Below are positions 14,602-24,948 of a DNA stretch of 64,000 bases, in pieces. The translations under genes were made by a program, and so were the position numbers. The DNA comes from Amaranthus tricolor (Eukaryota > Streptophyta > Magnoliopsida > Caryophyllales > Amaranthaceae), in the NCBI RefSeq assembly GCF_026212465.1, contig NC_080055.1:23123305-23187304 (forward strand), in the 5' to 3' direction. The first letter of the stretch is position 1. Every line of letters begins with the position of its first letter. Under the pieces are notes generated by a model, which saw only the letters and a list, made by a program, of their open reading frames with translations, did no database searches and was not told the DNA's origin.

Positions 14602-16651
14602 TTGTCTGATGAAAGTGGACAATTAAAATCAGATGAACAATAATGTTTTGGGAGAAAACAATCCAAATCGCATGAAAGCATTAAAAGAAATAGAGATGGA
14701 AAAACTTGTATGTTTTTCCTTGACTGATATTAGTTTTGATTTAACCCCCGACACCCATCCTTAGTTATGATATTTTCATTCAAAAAAAGTTAATATATTC
14801 AATATGTTTGTCTAATGTGAAAAAAAGAACATACATTCGCATATGAAGAAAATAGAAAGCTTAGCTCTTTTTTGCGATGTCGATGTCGGAGAAAAATCAA
14901 TTTTGTTTTATCCTCAGAGCACCATCGTATGACGTCATTGTCTTATATATTTGGAACTACGTCGTTAAATAATAATTAAATTATAAAAAAGTTAATATTA
15001 ATAATCTAACTTTTTAACCATTCAATTTGAAAGATTATCTTTTATTCAAATATATAGATTATTAAAAGATATAAGACATAGTAAATGATTATTTATTTTA
15101 TTTTTTTAGAAATTATTAACTTTTTTTGGTAAAATAAAAATTCATTTTCGATTTGAATAATCTTATATATATATATATATTTTTTTTTATCTATTTTATT
15201 TTATTCAATTTGAATAATCTTATACTCCTATATATATTTTTTTTCATTTTGATTTACCTTCATCTACCTCCAACTACAATAATTTTATTACAAAAATTCG
15301 TAAAATATACAAATAAAATCTCAAACATATTCGAACAACCCAAAATTAAAAAACATTTTCGATGTGTTTGCCAAATATTAAAAGTTATGAGTCTAAATTT
15401 AAGTCAGAGTCTGACTTGGCACATGGCAAAAGCAGAGCACAAGTTAAAAAAGGACGCGTATCTAAAGTTAAAGTAAAAACTTACACAATAATTATTATTT
15501 TTTTGAAAGTAATAAAATAAGTTTTTTCGAATTTTATACTCATATGGAATTAGATAATGATGTTGTAGAAGCCATTTTCAATTTGAAAAAGATATGCTTT
15601 CATATCCCAAATTATATACGATCGAACAAAGAAAATAAGTCTCTCGATTAAGGGATGATCGCATTATCCTCAGAAAGCAATTGTATAAAAGTATTGTCCA
15701 ATAAATTTGAAACTATTTTATGTAATGAAAGTGGACAATTAAAAAATATTAGTGTATAAAATAAAGTTATTTATGAAAAATTAAAAAAAAAGTCGGTAAT
15801 CAAATTATCAACTAACTAAAACTTCAAAAATCACATAAAAATTGAAGATGTTTCACATAAGGGAGATGTTAATAAAATTACGAATTAAATTTTATTTTTA
15901 AAATTTCATTACTTACCTTACGTAAGAGATGCCGTTATTTTACAAATAAAATTTTATTAGTTAGTTTCAATAAAATGTTTTTTCCAATCCAGATAAGTTT
16001 TTTTTATATTTTCAAATTTTAATACACATACAATTGGTCAAAGAAAACAAGTGTTACAATCGATGATTACATTATCATCGGAGAGCAATTGTGTGACGTT
16101 ATTGTTCGATAAATTTGAAGTTATATTGTCAGATAATGATTGAATCGAGAAAAAATTAATATTAATAATCTAAATTTTCCAAGGTTGGTCTATCATTTCT
16201 GTGGGTCCTAAGCCTTTATATGTATGACTCTCTTAACATTACATAGTGTCATGGAGCAGTACGTGTCCAAATCACTTGAAAGTCCTTTCGAGGTGCGTGT
16301 CATTACTTAAGAATTTGTTTTGCCACGTATTAGAATGTTGGGACCTAGGACCAAGTTTTGGAATTTATATCTAATCTAATAATATAGGATGAATATTATT
16401 TTATTTTTTTAAATTAAAAATATCTACAAAATTATATATATATATATATATTTTATATTTTTAAAATATGAAACAAAATAGTGAAAATTTTCCAATTCTA
16501 AAAAAAAAATATAATTGGTCAAAGAAAAAAGTCTCACATGTAATAATTGTATTATCGTCGAAAATTGACCGATGTAACTAATATGCAATTATAAGGAAAA
16601 GAAATAAAAGAAAAGTATTGGATCAATAACAATTAAGGAGAACGAAAAAAA
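14602..16651. repeat. Diverged repeat units in AT-rich DNA
   Basis: There is no gene. At least three old copies of one segment recur in the same orientation: around 14850-14985, 15610-15740 and 16030-16150. They share wording such as GGTCAAAGAAAA, ATTATC(C/A)TC, GAGAGCAATTGTGTGACG, TTATTGT and ATAAATTTGAA. Two copies of GAAAGTGGACAATTAAAA occur at 14610 and 15727. I could not identify the source element. Confidence 0.5.
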
Positions 16652-16876
16652 AGGGCATTATTATTTGTCGCCACCATTTTCATTTTATCGCCACACCCCC
16701 TCCTAATGAAATTACGAATTTGCCTCTAAACTTTAAAAATTTACAAATATGCCATTGGAGTTAATAATATTTCATTTTCATTTTTTAAAATTTTTCTTTT
16801 ATTATTTTTATTTATATTATTATTGTTATTATAATTATTATTATTTTTGTTATTATTATTATTATTATTAAACCAC

Positions 16877-16927
<51 letters not shown>

Positions 16928-17002
16928 AATAATAATTATTATAATAACAATAATAATAAAAATTTTTTAAAAAACAAAAATAAAATTAAAAAAAAAAAAA
17001 AC

Positions 17003-17090
17003 AATCGCACAAAACGTGCGACTCAACCTAGGTCGAGTCGCACTAAATGTGCGACCGGACCTAGGTCGAGTCGCACAAAACGTGCGACTG
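17003..17090. repeat. GTCGCAC...GTGCGAC hairpin units, left arm (3 units)
   Basis: There are three units of the form TCGCACAAAACGTGCGA, each able to fold on itself, separated by spacers containing CCTAGGTCGAG. They are GC-rich islands in otherwise almost pure A/T DNA. Related units occur in the right arm at 18241-18297. Confidence 0.9.
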
Positions 17091-17171
17091 TTTTTTTTTT
17101 TTTTTTTTAATTTTTTTTTTTTTGAATTTCGACTTATAAAATTTCTTTAGTTTAATTAATTCATTTTTTAA

Positions 17172-17207
<36 letters not shown>

Positions 17208-17265
17208 GTGGTTGTTATTATTATTATTATTATTATTAAATTATTATTTTTGTTTTAATTATTAT

Positions 17266-17678
17266 TGTTATAACTGATGTAAGAAAGAAAGCGTAAAAAT
17301 TGACAAACACAAAACACACAAAATTTACGTGGTTCACCGACAATGTGTCGACTACGTCCACAGGCAGAGGAGAGAAAAATTTTATTACTAGAGGAAACCT
17401 AGAATACAAATATTGGCTAGATTACAGAAAATAGGAGTTTATAAATTACTCCAATACAGAAAACCTTAGCCAAAACAGATTTTTTTAGGATGATGCAAAA
17501 CTAATGCCCAAGACTCCTTTTATAAGGAGAAGAATAACAAGCCTTTGTTATTCTTCCGATGTGGGATAATGAAAAACATTAATCTTCCAATGTGGGATAA
17601 TGAAAAACATTAATCTTCCAATGTGGGATAATGACAAACATCAATCTTCCAATGTGGGATTCAAGACGTAACCTTACA
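17266..17678 (-). repeat. Solo LTR (copia-like), 413 bp, inside the palindrome
   Basis: The ends are TGTTATAACTGATGTAAG and GTAACCTTACA, with TSD ATTAT (17261-17265, 17679-17683). Read on minus it has the usual LTR wording AATCCCACATTGGAAGA at the start and CCACGTAAATTTTGTG near the end. It contains 3-4 tandem copies of a ~31-bp unit (CTTCCAATGTGGGATAATGA) at 17554-17670. The uninterrupted target sequence is present in the opposite palindrome arm (about 18010-18050), which confirms the borders. Confidence 0.85.
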
Positions 17679-17703
17679 ATTATATTTAATTTATATTTTT
17701 AAA

Positions 17704-17746
<43 letters not shown>

Positions 17747-17849
17747 ATTATTATTATTATTATTATTGTGGTTTAATAATAATAATAATAATAATAATAT
17801 TTATAATAACAATTATAATAAAAATTATAATAACAATAATAATAATAAT

Positions 17850-17904
<55 letters not shown>

Positions 17905-17908
17905 CCAC

Positions 17909-17992
<84 letters not shown>

Positions 17993-18086
17993 AATAATAA
18001 TAATAACATTTAAAAATATAAATTAAATATAATAATTAAAACAAAAATAATAATTTAATAATAATAATAATAATAATAACAACCAC

Positions 18087-18148
<62 letters not shown>

Positions 18149-18204
18149 GTAAAAAAATGAATTAAACAAAAGAAATTTTATAACTCGAAATTAAAATAAA
18201 AAAA

Positions 18205-18238
<34 letters not shown>

Positions 18239-18240
18239 CC

Positions 18241-18297
18241 AGTCGCATAGAACGTGCGACTCCACCGTGCAACTAAGTCGCACGTTTTGTGCGACTT
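18241..18297. repeat. GTCGCAC...GTGCGAC hairpin units, right arm (2 units)
   Basis: This is the right-arm counterpart of the units at 17003-17090, with AGTCGCATAGAACGTGCGACT and AGTCGCACGTTTTGTGCGACT. The spacer differs from the left arm (CCACCGTGCAACTA), so this part of the two arms has diverged in unit number and spacer. Confidence 0.9.
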
Positions 18298-18379
18298 TTT
18301 TTTTTTTTTTTTTTTTAAAAAATTTATTTTTGTTTTTTATAAAATTTTTATTATTATTGTTATTATAATTATTATTATT

Positions 18380-18430
<51 letters not shown>

Positions 18431-18696
18431 GTGGTTTAATAATAATAATAATAATAACAATAATAATATAAATAAAAATAATAAAAAAAATTAAAAAAAA
18501 TGAAAATGAAAAGTTATTAACTCTAATGGCATATTTTTAAATTTTTAAAGTTCAAGGGCAAATTCGTAATTTCATTAGGAGAGGGGGTGGCGATAAAATA
18601 AAAAGGGTGGCGACAAATAAGAATGGGAAAAATGACACACAATAAAAACACTATTTATTTTTTTAGTAAAAATGAATAGTGTTGATGCATTGCCCT

Positions 18697-19220
18697 ATTT
18701 TTATAGTTTAAGGATAGGATTATAAAAATTAATATCAATAATATGAAAATTTGTAATGAGATGAATCGTCTTCAAATACAAGATAATATTATTGCTTAAT
18801 GATTAGAGACATCTGCAGTGAAACATCTTGTTGAAATAATTAATGATTTTTTTAAAATAATTTAAAAGTATGAGAAAATATGTGATATTAAATTTTATTG
18901 TGCAATACTAATTTATTTAATTATTATATCTTACTTTATAAGTCAAAAAGGGTGTTTTTACGGACGACAAGACTATATTGAAAATCATCAAATCAAATCT
19001 GTAAGAGTTCTTTAGTATAAATATTAGTAATTTAGCATCGAAAAGGAATACGAAAAATAAGACTTTGCCACTCACGCAAATAAAGTAGCTCAATGCGTAT
19101 TAATATATTAATAATGATAAAGATTATTAGTTAAATATACATCACTAACATTATCGTAATAGACTAACATTGTTTTAATAACTAGACAATGTAACTCTAG
19201 TAACAAATTGATGCAGATAC
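18697..19220. other. AT-rich intergenic DNA
   Basis: No gene or recognised repeat was seen. Confidence 0.4.
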
Positions 19221-19228
19221 ATCTAGAC

Positions 19229-20211
19229 TAGAATTGTTCAAAAGTGACTCGACTCGAAAATTCGAATCGAAACTGAAAGTAAACCGACCCGAAAATGTGT
19301 TTCTTTATTTGGTTTATCGAACCGACAGTACCCGAACCGAAATTGTACCCGAACCGGTTGACAACCGAAAATGGGAAAGTTGAACCCGAGCTGTAACCGA
19401 TTTTTGTAACCGACACATAACTGTTAACCGAAATTACCCGAACCTAATAATGACCGATCCGAGTCATATCCGACCCGAATCATGCTCGAAACCGAATTCT
19501 ATCCGGCTAAAACCGACTTAACCCGAACGAATTTTAGATTGAATTGTTGTAAACCTGAATCAATTTTTAACATAGAAGTATGATAGACTCATATTCAATC
19601 ATCTTATTTGTTAATCTAATAAAGTGTTAGATATTTTAATAAATTTAATTTTATAAATACATGGATTCCTATATTTAGAGTTAATAATCAATGGTCAATA
19701 TTTATTTAACTACTTTTAATTGAATTAGATGAATATTGATAGAACTTTATAATTTTAATTTCCGGTCAAACAAGTAAAAGTAACAAAGTAATAATAATTA
19801 CTAATTGATTTGCATTTTAATTATTTTGCTTTAAATAAAGGGAATCTTGTCATCAATTAAAAATTGACTAACAACTTAATTTGATATTGATTCGATCGAT
19901 AATTAGTAATACGTAGCTGAATTTTGCTTTTGAAAAAAAACTCGAATCCGATTTGTACCCAACAAAACCGAACCAATTATTAATCGATGACAACCCGAGA
20001 CCGATTGACACTCGACACGAACTTCAACCGACACCGAACTGATGCTAACCCGATAGCTTGAATAACCGATCTCCAACCGAACTGTGACTAACCGACTCGA
20101 CCCGAGTGTGACCTATTTTAACACACAGTCGAAAAATAACCGATCCAAAATACGACCGAACCGAATGACACTCGTCCGAAACCGACCCGATCACCCGAAT
20201 GAACACCTCTA
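19229..20211. mobile_element. hAT-type non-autonomous element, 983 bp
   Basis: The termini are TAGAATTGTTCAAAAG and (reverse complement of the right end) TAGAGGTGTTCATTCGGG. It is flanked by a perfect 8-bp TSD, ATCTAGAC (19221-19228, 20212-20219). Both sub-terminal parts (about 19245-19540 and 19925-20200) are dense with degenerate CCGAACCGA / ACCCGAA repeats, the short dispersed motifs expected of hAT transposase binding sites. The centre is ordinary AT-rich DNA. No transposase was found. Confidence 0.88.
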
Positions 20212-20399
20212 ATCTAGACTCATTCTTTGCATTATATTGTATTTAAAAAAATGATTTGTTTTTAGAAGATTAGGAGATAAACTTATCATCAAGAAAAAAA
20301 CAACATCCTAGACTCCAGCATCACATCAGGAATAATATAATATAAATGCCCAACATATTCAAGACTACCTTGAATGTAACCAATAATGCAATTTAAGGT

Positions 20400-20692
20400 T
20401 TTAAGGTCCATTTAATAACGGATATTAAATGGTGGGAATGATAATAAAATATTAGTGTAATTTTGATAAAAATATCTCTTAATAAATTTAATAATCATAC
20501 TTATTCTATTTTAACAACTCATTTTCTTTATAAAATTTATCCAATACATTACTGCTTAAACACGTAGTATTAGGTGTGAATAAAAAAATCATTTACCTAT
20601 CAAACTTTCATTATAATAGTAATGACATAATACATATCATAAATATTTATTCTATAAATCCTTCTCATTACAATAGTATTAACCAAACAAGC
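20400..20692 (+). mobile_element. Diverged copy of the PIF-type MITE
   Basis: It follows the same order as the MITEs at 1933-2229 and 60071-60385: TATTAAATGGTGGGAATGA, TATTAGTGTAATTTT, ATCTCTTAATAA, ATTTTCTTTATAAAATT..., and a terminal AACCAAACAAGC. Similarity is lower and the TSD is unclear. It lies about 170 bp upstream of the MPS1 start codon. Confidence 0.6.
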
Positions 20693-20864
20693 TATATACG
20701 TTTTAACTTTTGAATCATAATTGCTGAGATAAAGGTAATAACTAAGCAACAGTATAGAGTGTTATCGTCGGATACTGAGAAAAATACCAACAAACTTCCC
20801 GCGTTCACTCGCTGTTTCATTCGACTTCCTAACACGTAACTCAATCGAGCGAGGAGAAACAAAA

Positions 20865-23800
20865 ATGGCTTCCACCACCGAACCTACGGCAATGGCGACA
20901 AACTTTAACGATCCGATGAAGCTAGCCATTGCCATGGCTCTAATCCGATCCAAACTTTTCTCACAACATGCTTCTTCTTCTAATTCCTCGTCCCGTCTCC
21001 TTCACTGGAAACAAAAGGTATTTCTTTCTCTCCTGCTGTTCTTCCTCTTCTACCGGAATTACCAATAAACGACATTATTCGCTTCAAGTTCAGGCCAAAA
21101 TTCGCAAGCAAGAAATTGTCCGACTCACGGAAGACCTCAAGCATCTCGAAGGTTCACGCCTATTTCTCACCTTTTTCTTCATGTATTTTTTCATAATTTT
21201 GACATTAATTAATTCGTTTGTTTTTCAAATTTGTGATTAGATGATTTAAGACGCGATCTTTATCCAGAAACTGCGTCTTGCAAGTGTTACTTCTTTAATA
21301 ACTTGCAGATCAACAACTTCACCTCTGATCATAGCTTAAATGATGTTCTTCACCGTAGATTTCTCAGATTAGGTATTTCATCCTTGCGAAATTCGTTTCA
21401 CAAAATTCAGGAATTTTGTTTCTATTTATTGCTAATTTTTAATGAAATGATTTTGCTTTTGCTTTTACAGTTCGTTTGCATAAGAGAATTAAGAGAAAGG
21501 AGAGCAATTCAATGGATCATAGAGTTTTTTCAGGTTCCAAACCATCGTCTTTGCTTTTATTCACTATGTGTTAAATAGAGAATGAAATGAAGACAAGTGA
21601 TGGATAAGTAGCAGAAATCCTGTTTGGTTTGTGGAAATTTTAGCAAATTTGGCTTTTTTGGCTTGTGAACAGAATTTAATGGAGAAGAGGGGATTGAGCA
21701 GCTAAAGATATCAGCTGAATTTCTTGTGGATCTTTGTGAGACACCTAAGCCGGTTGGATTTGAATTGCCTGAAGTTATGTTAATAACTCAATCTGCAAAG
21801 AAAATACGTGCAAACGTAGCTGTTAATTGTGCAGGTGAAGAAACCTAATTTCACGAACTTGGCGCATCAAGCAGTGGACTTCATTCTAGGTTAGGGATTC
21901 ATACTAGTGTAACCTTATTCTTTACTATACATACCTAGTGTTACTTATCATTCTGTGTTATTATGTAAATATTATTATATTTACCAGAAGTGTTCATTAT
22001 AAATTTTTTTCAAACTGATTAGTTTGAGATTTAGTTATGTTTGTTTCTTACATGCATGATTTCTGATCAAATCATAATTAGAGAGTCTCTTGTTTGAGCT
22101 TTTAATTGTTGGACCTCATATCTAAAACGTAAGCATTTCAGTGTATGACATCCCATTACCTCAATTCTATGAGTGGCTCCCACCTAGGGTGGGGTGTGGG
22201 GTTCAGATGTTCGCAACCTTGCCATTGTTAGTGATAACACTAACAAAGGGGCTATTTACCATTGTGCTCTCACATAGATGTGAAATTTTCTCATTCTTTC
22301 CAAATAGTATCCTTGCTTGAAAAGTTTTTGTGATTCGTTAATCAGGGAATGCATGGGATTTCTTTGATTTTTGTTGGGAGTTTGGCGCTAATTTTCTTTT
22401 AATGTATTATTTTAGGGAGTAATCTTATCATCTGTAAGAATCTTCACATGTTTTTTTGTCAAAGGTTCTCTGGGTCGTCTTTTGTCAGTGGAAATGGGAG
22501 CAGATAAGCTTGAAGGTACCATCAGCAGTTTAATTGTGCGTCTTGTGAAACGGATGTGTACACCTTTTGAAGAGGGTAACTTCTAGTTCTTTGGCCTTAT
22601 GTGTTTCACTCAGCACTGCATTCATTATCGTTTTCACACAACACTATTCTTGGATCATTTGTTATTTGATGGACTGTTGGATTATGTTACATAATAGATC
22701 AATGGCTTATGGCTTCAGGGCTTTGTCTTGTTGATGCCGAGGCGCTGCTTTTGCATCCTTGGTAATCATTTAATAGGTATACAAATTTTTTCTCAATCAC
22801 AGTGAGAACACTGGTGGCTATTGCAGTAAGAACTTGAGATGGATGTCCTTGATCACAAAGTTTCTAAAATTATATTCTTATTTTCCTGTGTCCATGACTG
22901 TAGTGGTCTAATCTGGACCTAAAGATCGCTATCTGTTTGATTCAAGATCATCAAAAATTTCAAAATAATTGAAATATCACACAGCTGCATATGCCATAAT
23001 AGTACTCCCTTTATACTGCCATTCTATTGTAAATTCATCATGGTCTCTTCTGCTTGATATGGTTGCTGATTTTTTCACCCATTATTTTCAGAGCTGTGTG
23101 ACCCCGAAAATGATTCACAATTCCATATTCAACATGTTTGTCGTACGCTTGGAAGTGCCTCTTATATTGGACAAAGATTCATGCTCTCTGTATGCCACCG
23201 GATATCCGAACTGGCAGGACAGTTGCTTTTACTGGATCCATTCGACGAGTCTTTTGCTCTCATACATGATTCAATGTTTATGATGTAAGCTTGATGCTTA
23301 AACATTTAACATAATACTTCACAAATGCCTTTTAAGCTTCTTGTCTTGATTTGATATCTCCAATACCTATTGCATAAATTCCGGCTATGGATTCATTTTG
23401 CATCATTGTGATATTCAACTTCTGTCATTCAGTAATTACTTGTTGCTTTTTACTCCTCTTTTGTCATGGGATCCCTCTGTATTTAAGTTTTTTCTGAAAG
23501 CTCTCATTTACTACTAATGTATTTTTTGGTTTATCAATATTCTCACCCTACTGAATGATTTAATTTTAGCATTTGTAGTTTCTTTATATAGATTGCATTG
23601 ATGCCGTACAATAACAGAATGTACCCATTGCCTAGGCTGGGTTATAACATGCCATAAAGTCCTGAAAAATCATACCTTTCAGTTAGCTTTTTCAAATGCA
23701 GCATCGACTTATTTCAAACAATATATTAGTTTCTAACTTGGGTCTTTTGTTGCCTGCTGGAACCGAACATAGTTTTTCATAGAAACAATAACTGCAGCTG

Positions 23801-24339
23801 GTAACTTAGGGATCACCTTGTGCTGCTTGTAAGTTACTTACACAGCTTCACTATTGTGTGACTTGCAGGATTCAGCTTATTGAGTTCTTAGTCTCAGACA
23901 ACTTAGTCACTTGGTCGAAGGAGGAGGGTTTTGAGATAAGTATGTGCTTTTTTGAAACTTCATACCTTCCATAAACTTCTTTTACAGTAGATTGTTCCGT
24001 TAGCGAAAATTATGATTCATAATGAATAAATCAATTGGTATCTTTCACATACTCGTGTATCCCCGAACAAAGTCGGTCAAAAATTCTGTAGTATCGTTGA
24101 ATTATGGCAGACTCTTTGGCATGTAAAAAGCATACTAATGTAGTATCGTTGTAGGGCTGTTTGAAGAGTGGCTGGATTCGTTTCATAATGCCCGAAAAAC
24201 ATTGCAATCACTGGAGAAGAGGTCAGTGCTTTATGCACTTTACATGGATCGAGTAGCTGGTGAGTTGGCTAGACTTGTTGGGCAAGTGCCGTCTTTCCAG
24301 AAGCTGGACCAAGATATTCTTGATCAACTGTTTAGATAA
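20865..24339 (+). CDS. MPS1: MULTIPOLAR SPINDLE 1 / PRD2 homologue (10 exons)
   Basis: The exons are 20865-21017, 21094-21151, 21241-21372, 21471-21533, 21673-21773, 21835-21889, 22465-22575, 23092-23284, 23869-23939 and 24155-24339. All have GT-AG borders and consistent phase, giving 373 aa, close to the roughly 375 aa I recall for the Arabidopsis protein. Diagnostic segments are NDPMKLAIAMALIRSKL near the N-terminus, a short coiled-coil helix (about residues 52-70, KIRKQEIVRLTEDLKHLE), YFFNNLQI, FLRLVRLHKRIKRKE, ISAEFLVDLCETPKP and the C-terminal FEEWLDSFHNARKTLQSLEK. The family is plant-specific and needed for meiotic double-strand-break formation (PRD2) and bipolar spindle assembly in meiocytes; the protein is nuclear. 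The start has A at -3 (AAAAATGG). Introns contain a SINE. The exon 5 donor (GAA|GTTATG) is the weakest border. No disabling change was seen. Confidence 0.88.
22137..22290 (-). mobile_element. Au-type SINE in MPS1 intron 6
   Basis: Reading on minus, it has the Au SINE wording: AACAAAGGGGCTATTTACC-like start on plus, GGTTGCGAACATCTGAACCC, CACCCTAGGTGGGAGCCAC. It is diverged and its ends are uncertain. A second copy lies at 33062-33232. Confidence 0.65.
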
Positions 24340-24796
24340 CATTGTTAATGTTTTTAAGATGACTACATCATTAATCACACAATATATATTGTCAATAATT
24401 TGATTCAACTAAAATTAGGTAAACATAACACACAGGCATGAAAGTATTATAAGAAAACAAAAGTCACATTTTCTTGTCCTTTGTGTATTGAAGCCGGATT
24501 AACTTGTCCTTTGCGATTGCTTCTTGAAGCATTTGGACACATGACTAGGAGTGTACGTTGGGCCGGATATTGGTTGCACTAAGCTCTTGTCATGGATTTT
24601 GTTTGTGTTTTTGGTAGCAATTGTCTTATACTCTATGGGATTGGTAATGTCGGGATTGAGATGTTGGACACGGTTTTTTCTTTTTTTTTCTTTTGGATAA
24701 ATGTAATATGGGGCTTCTTGTCTATGTTGTCATTAATTAGGTATACTATTTAGAAACTAATCAATCAAATTCATAAATCAATTAGATAAAGATTTA
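24340..24796. other. 3' flank of MPS1
   Basis: This holds the probable 3' UTR and terminator of MPS1 and then plain AT-rich DNA. No element was recognised before the MITE at 24799. Confidence 0.4.
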
Positions 24797-24948
24797 TACT
24801 CCCTTAAACTCTTTTAAATTGTCCCATTTAGTTTTGACACACTATCCATGATTAAAAATTATAAAAATTTGATATTAATAAAATTTACATTGAGACGAAT
24901 CAAACAAGATTCTACTTGAGTATATGTTGACTTCTAGATTAAGAGTAA

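Larger units (their letters stand above)
16652..18696. mobile_element. Giant palindromic (foldback) element, arms ~0.8 kb
   Basis: The left arm and the reverse complement of the right arm match block by block. Matching blocks are TATTTGTCGCCACC and TTTTATCGCCAC near the ends, CTCCTAATGAAATTACGAATTTGCC, TATGCCATT(G/A)GAGTTAATAA, long (ATT)n/(AAT)n runs broken at the same places (AAACCACAATAAT), poly(A/T) stretches, GTCGCAC hairpin units, TTATAAAATTTCTTT, and TTTAATTTATATTTTTAAATG. A solo LTR (17266-17678) sits in the left arm only. Without it the element is about 1.6 kb and nearly all stem. No coding capacity was found; open frames of poly Asn, Leu or Ile are artefacts. The outermost ends (AGGGCA/TGCCCT) are tentative, and no clear TSD was found. 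Confidence 0.85.

Noticed and set aside
16741..18460. Open frames of poly Asn, Leu or Ile
   Set aside because: They come from ATT/AAT trinucleotide runs inside the palindrome; both strands are open equally.
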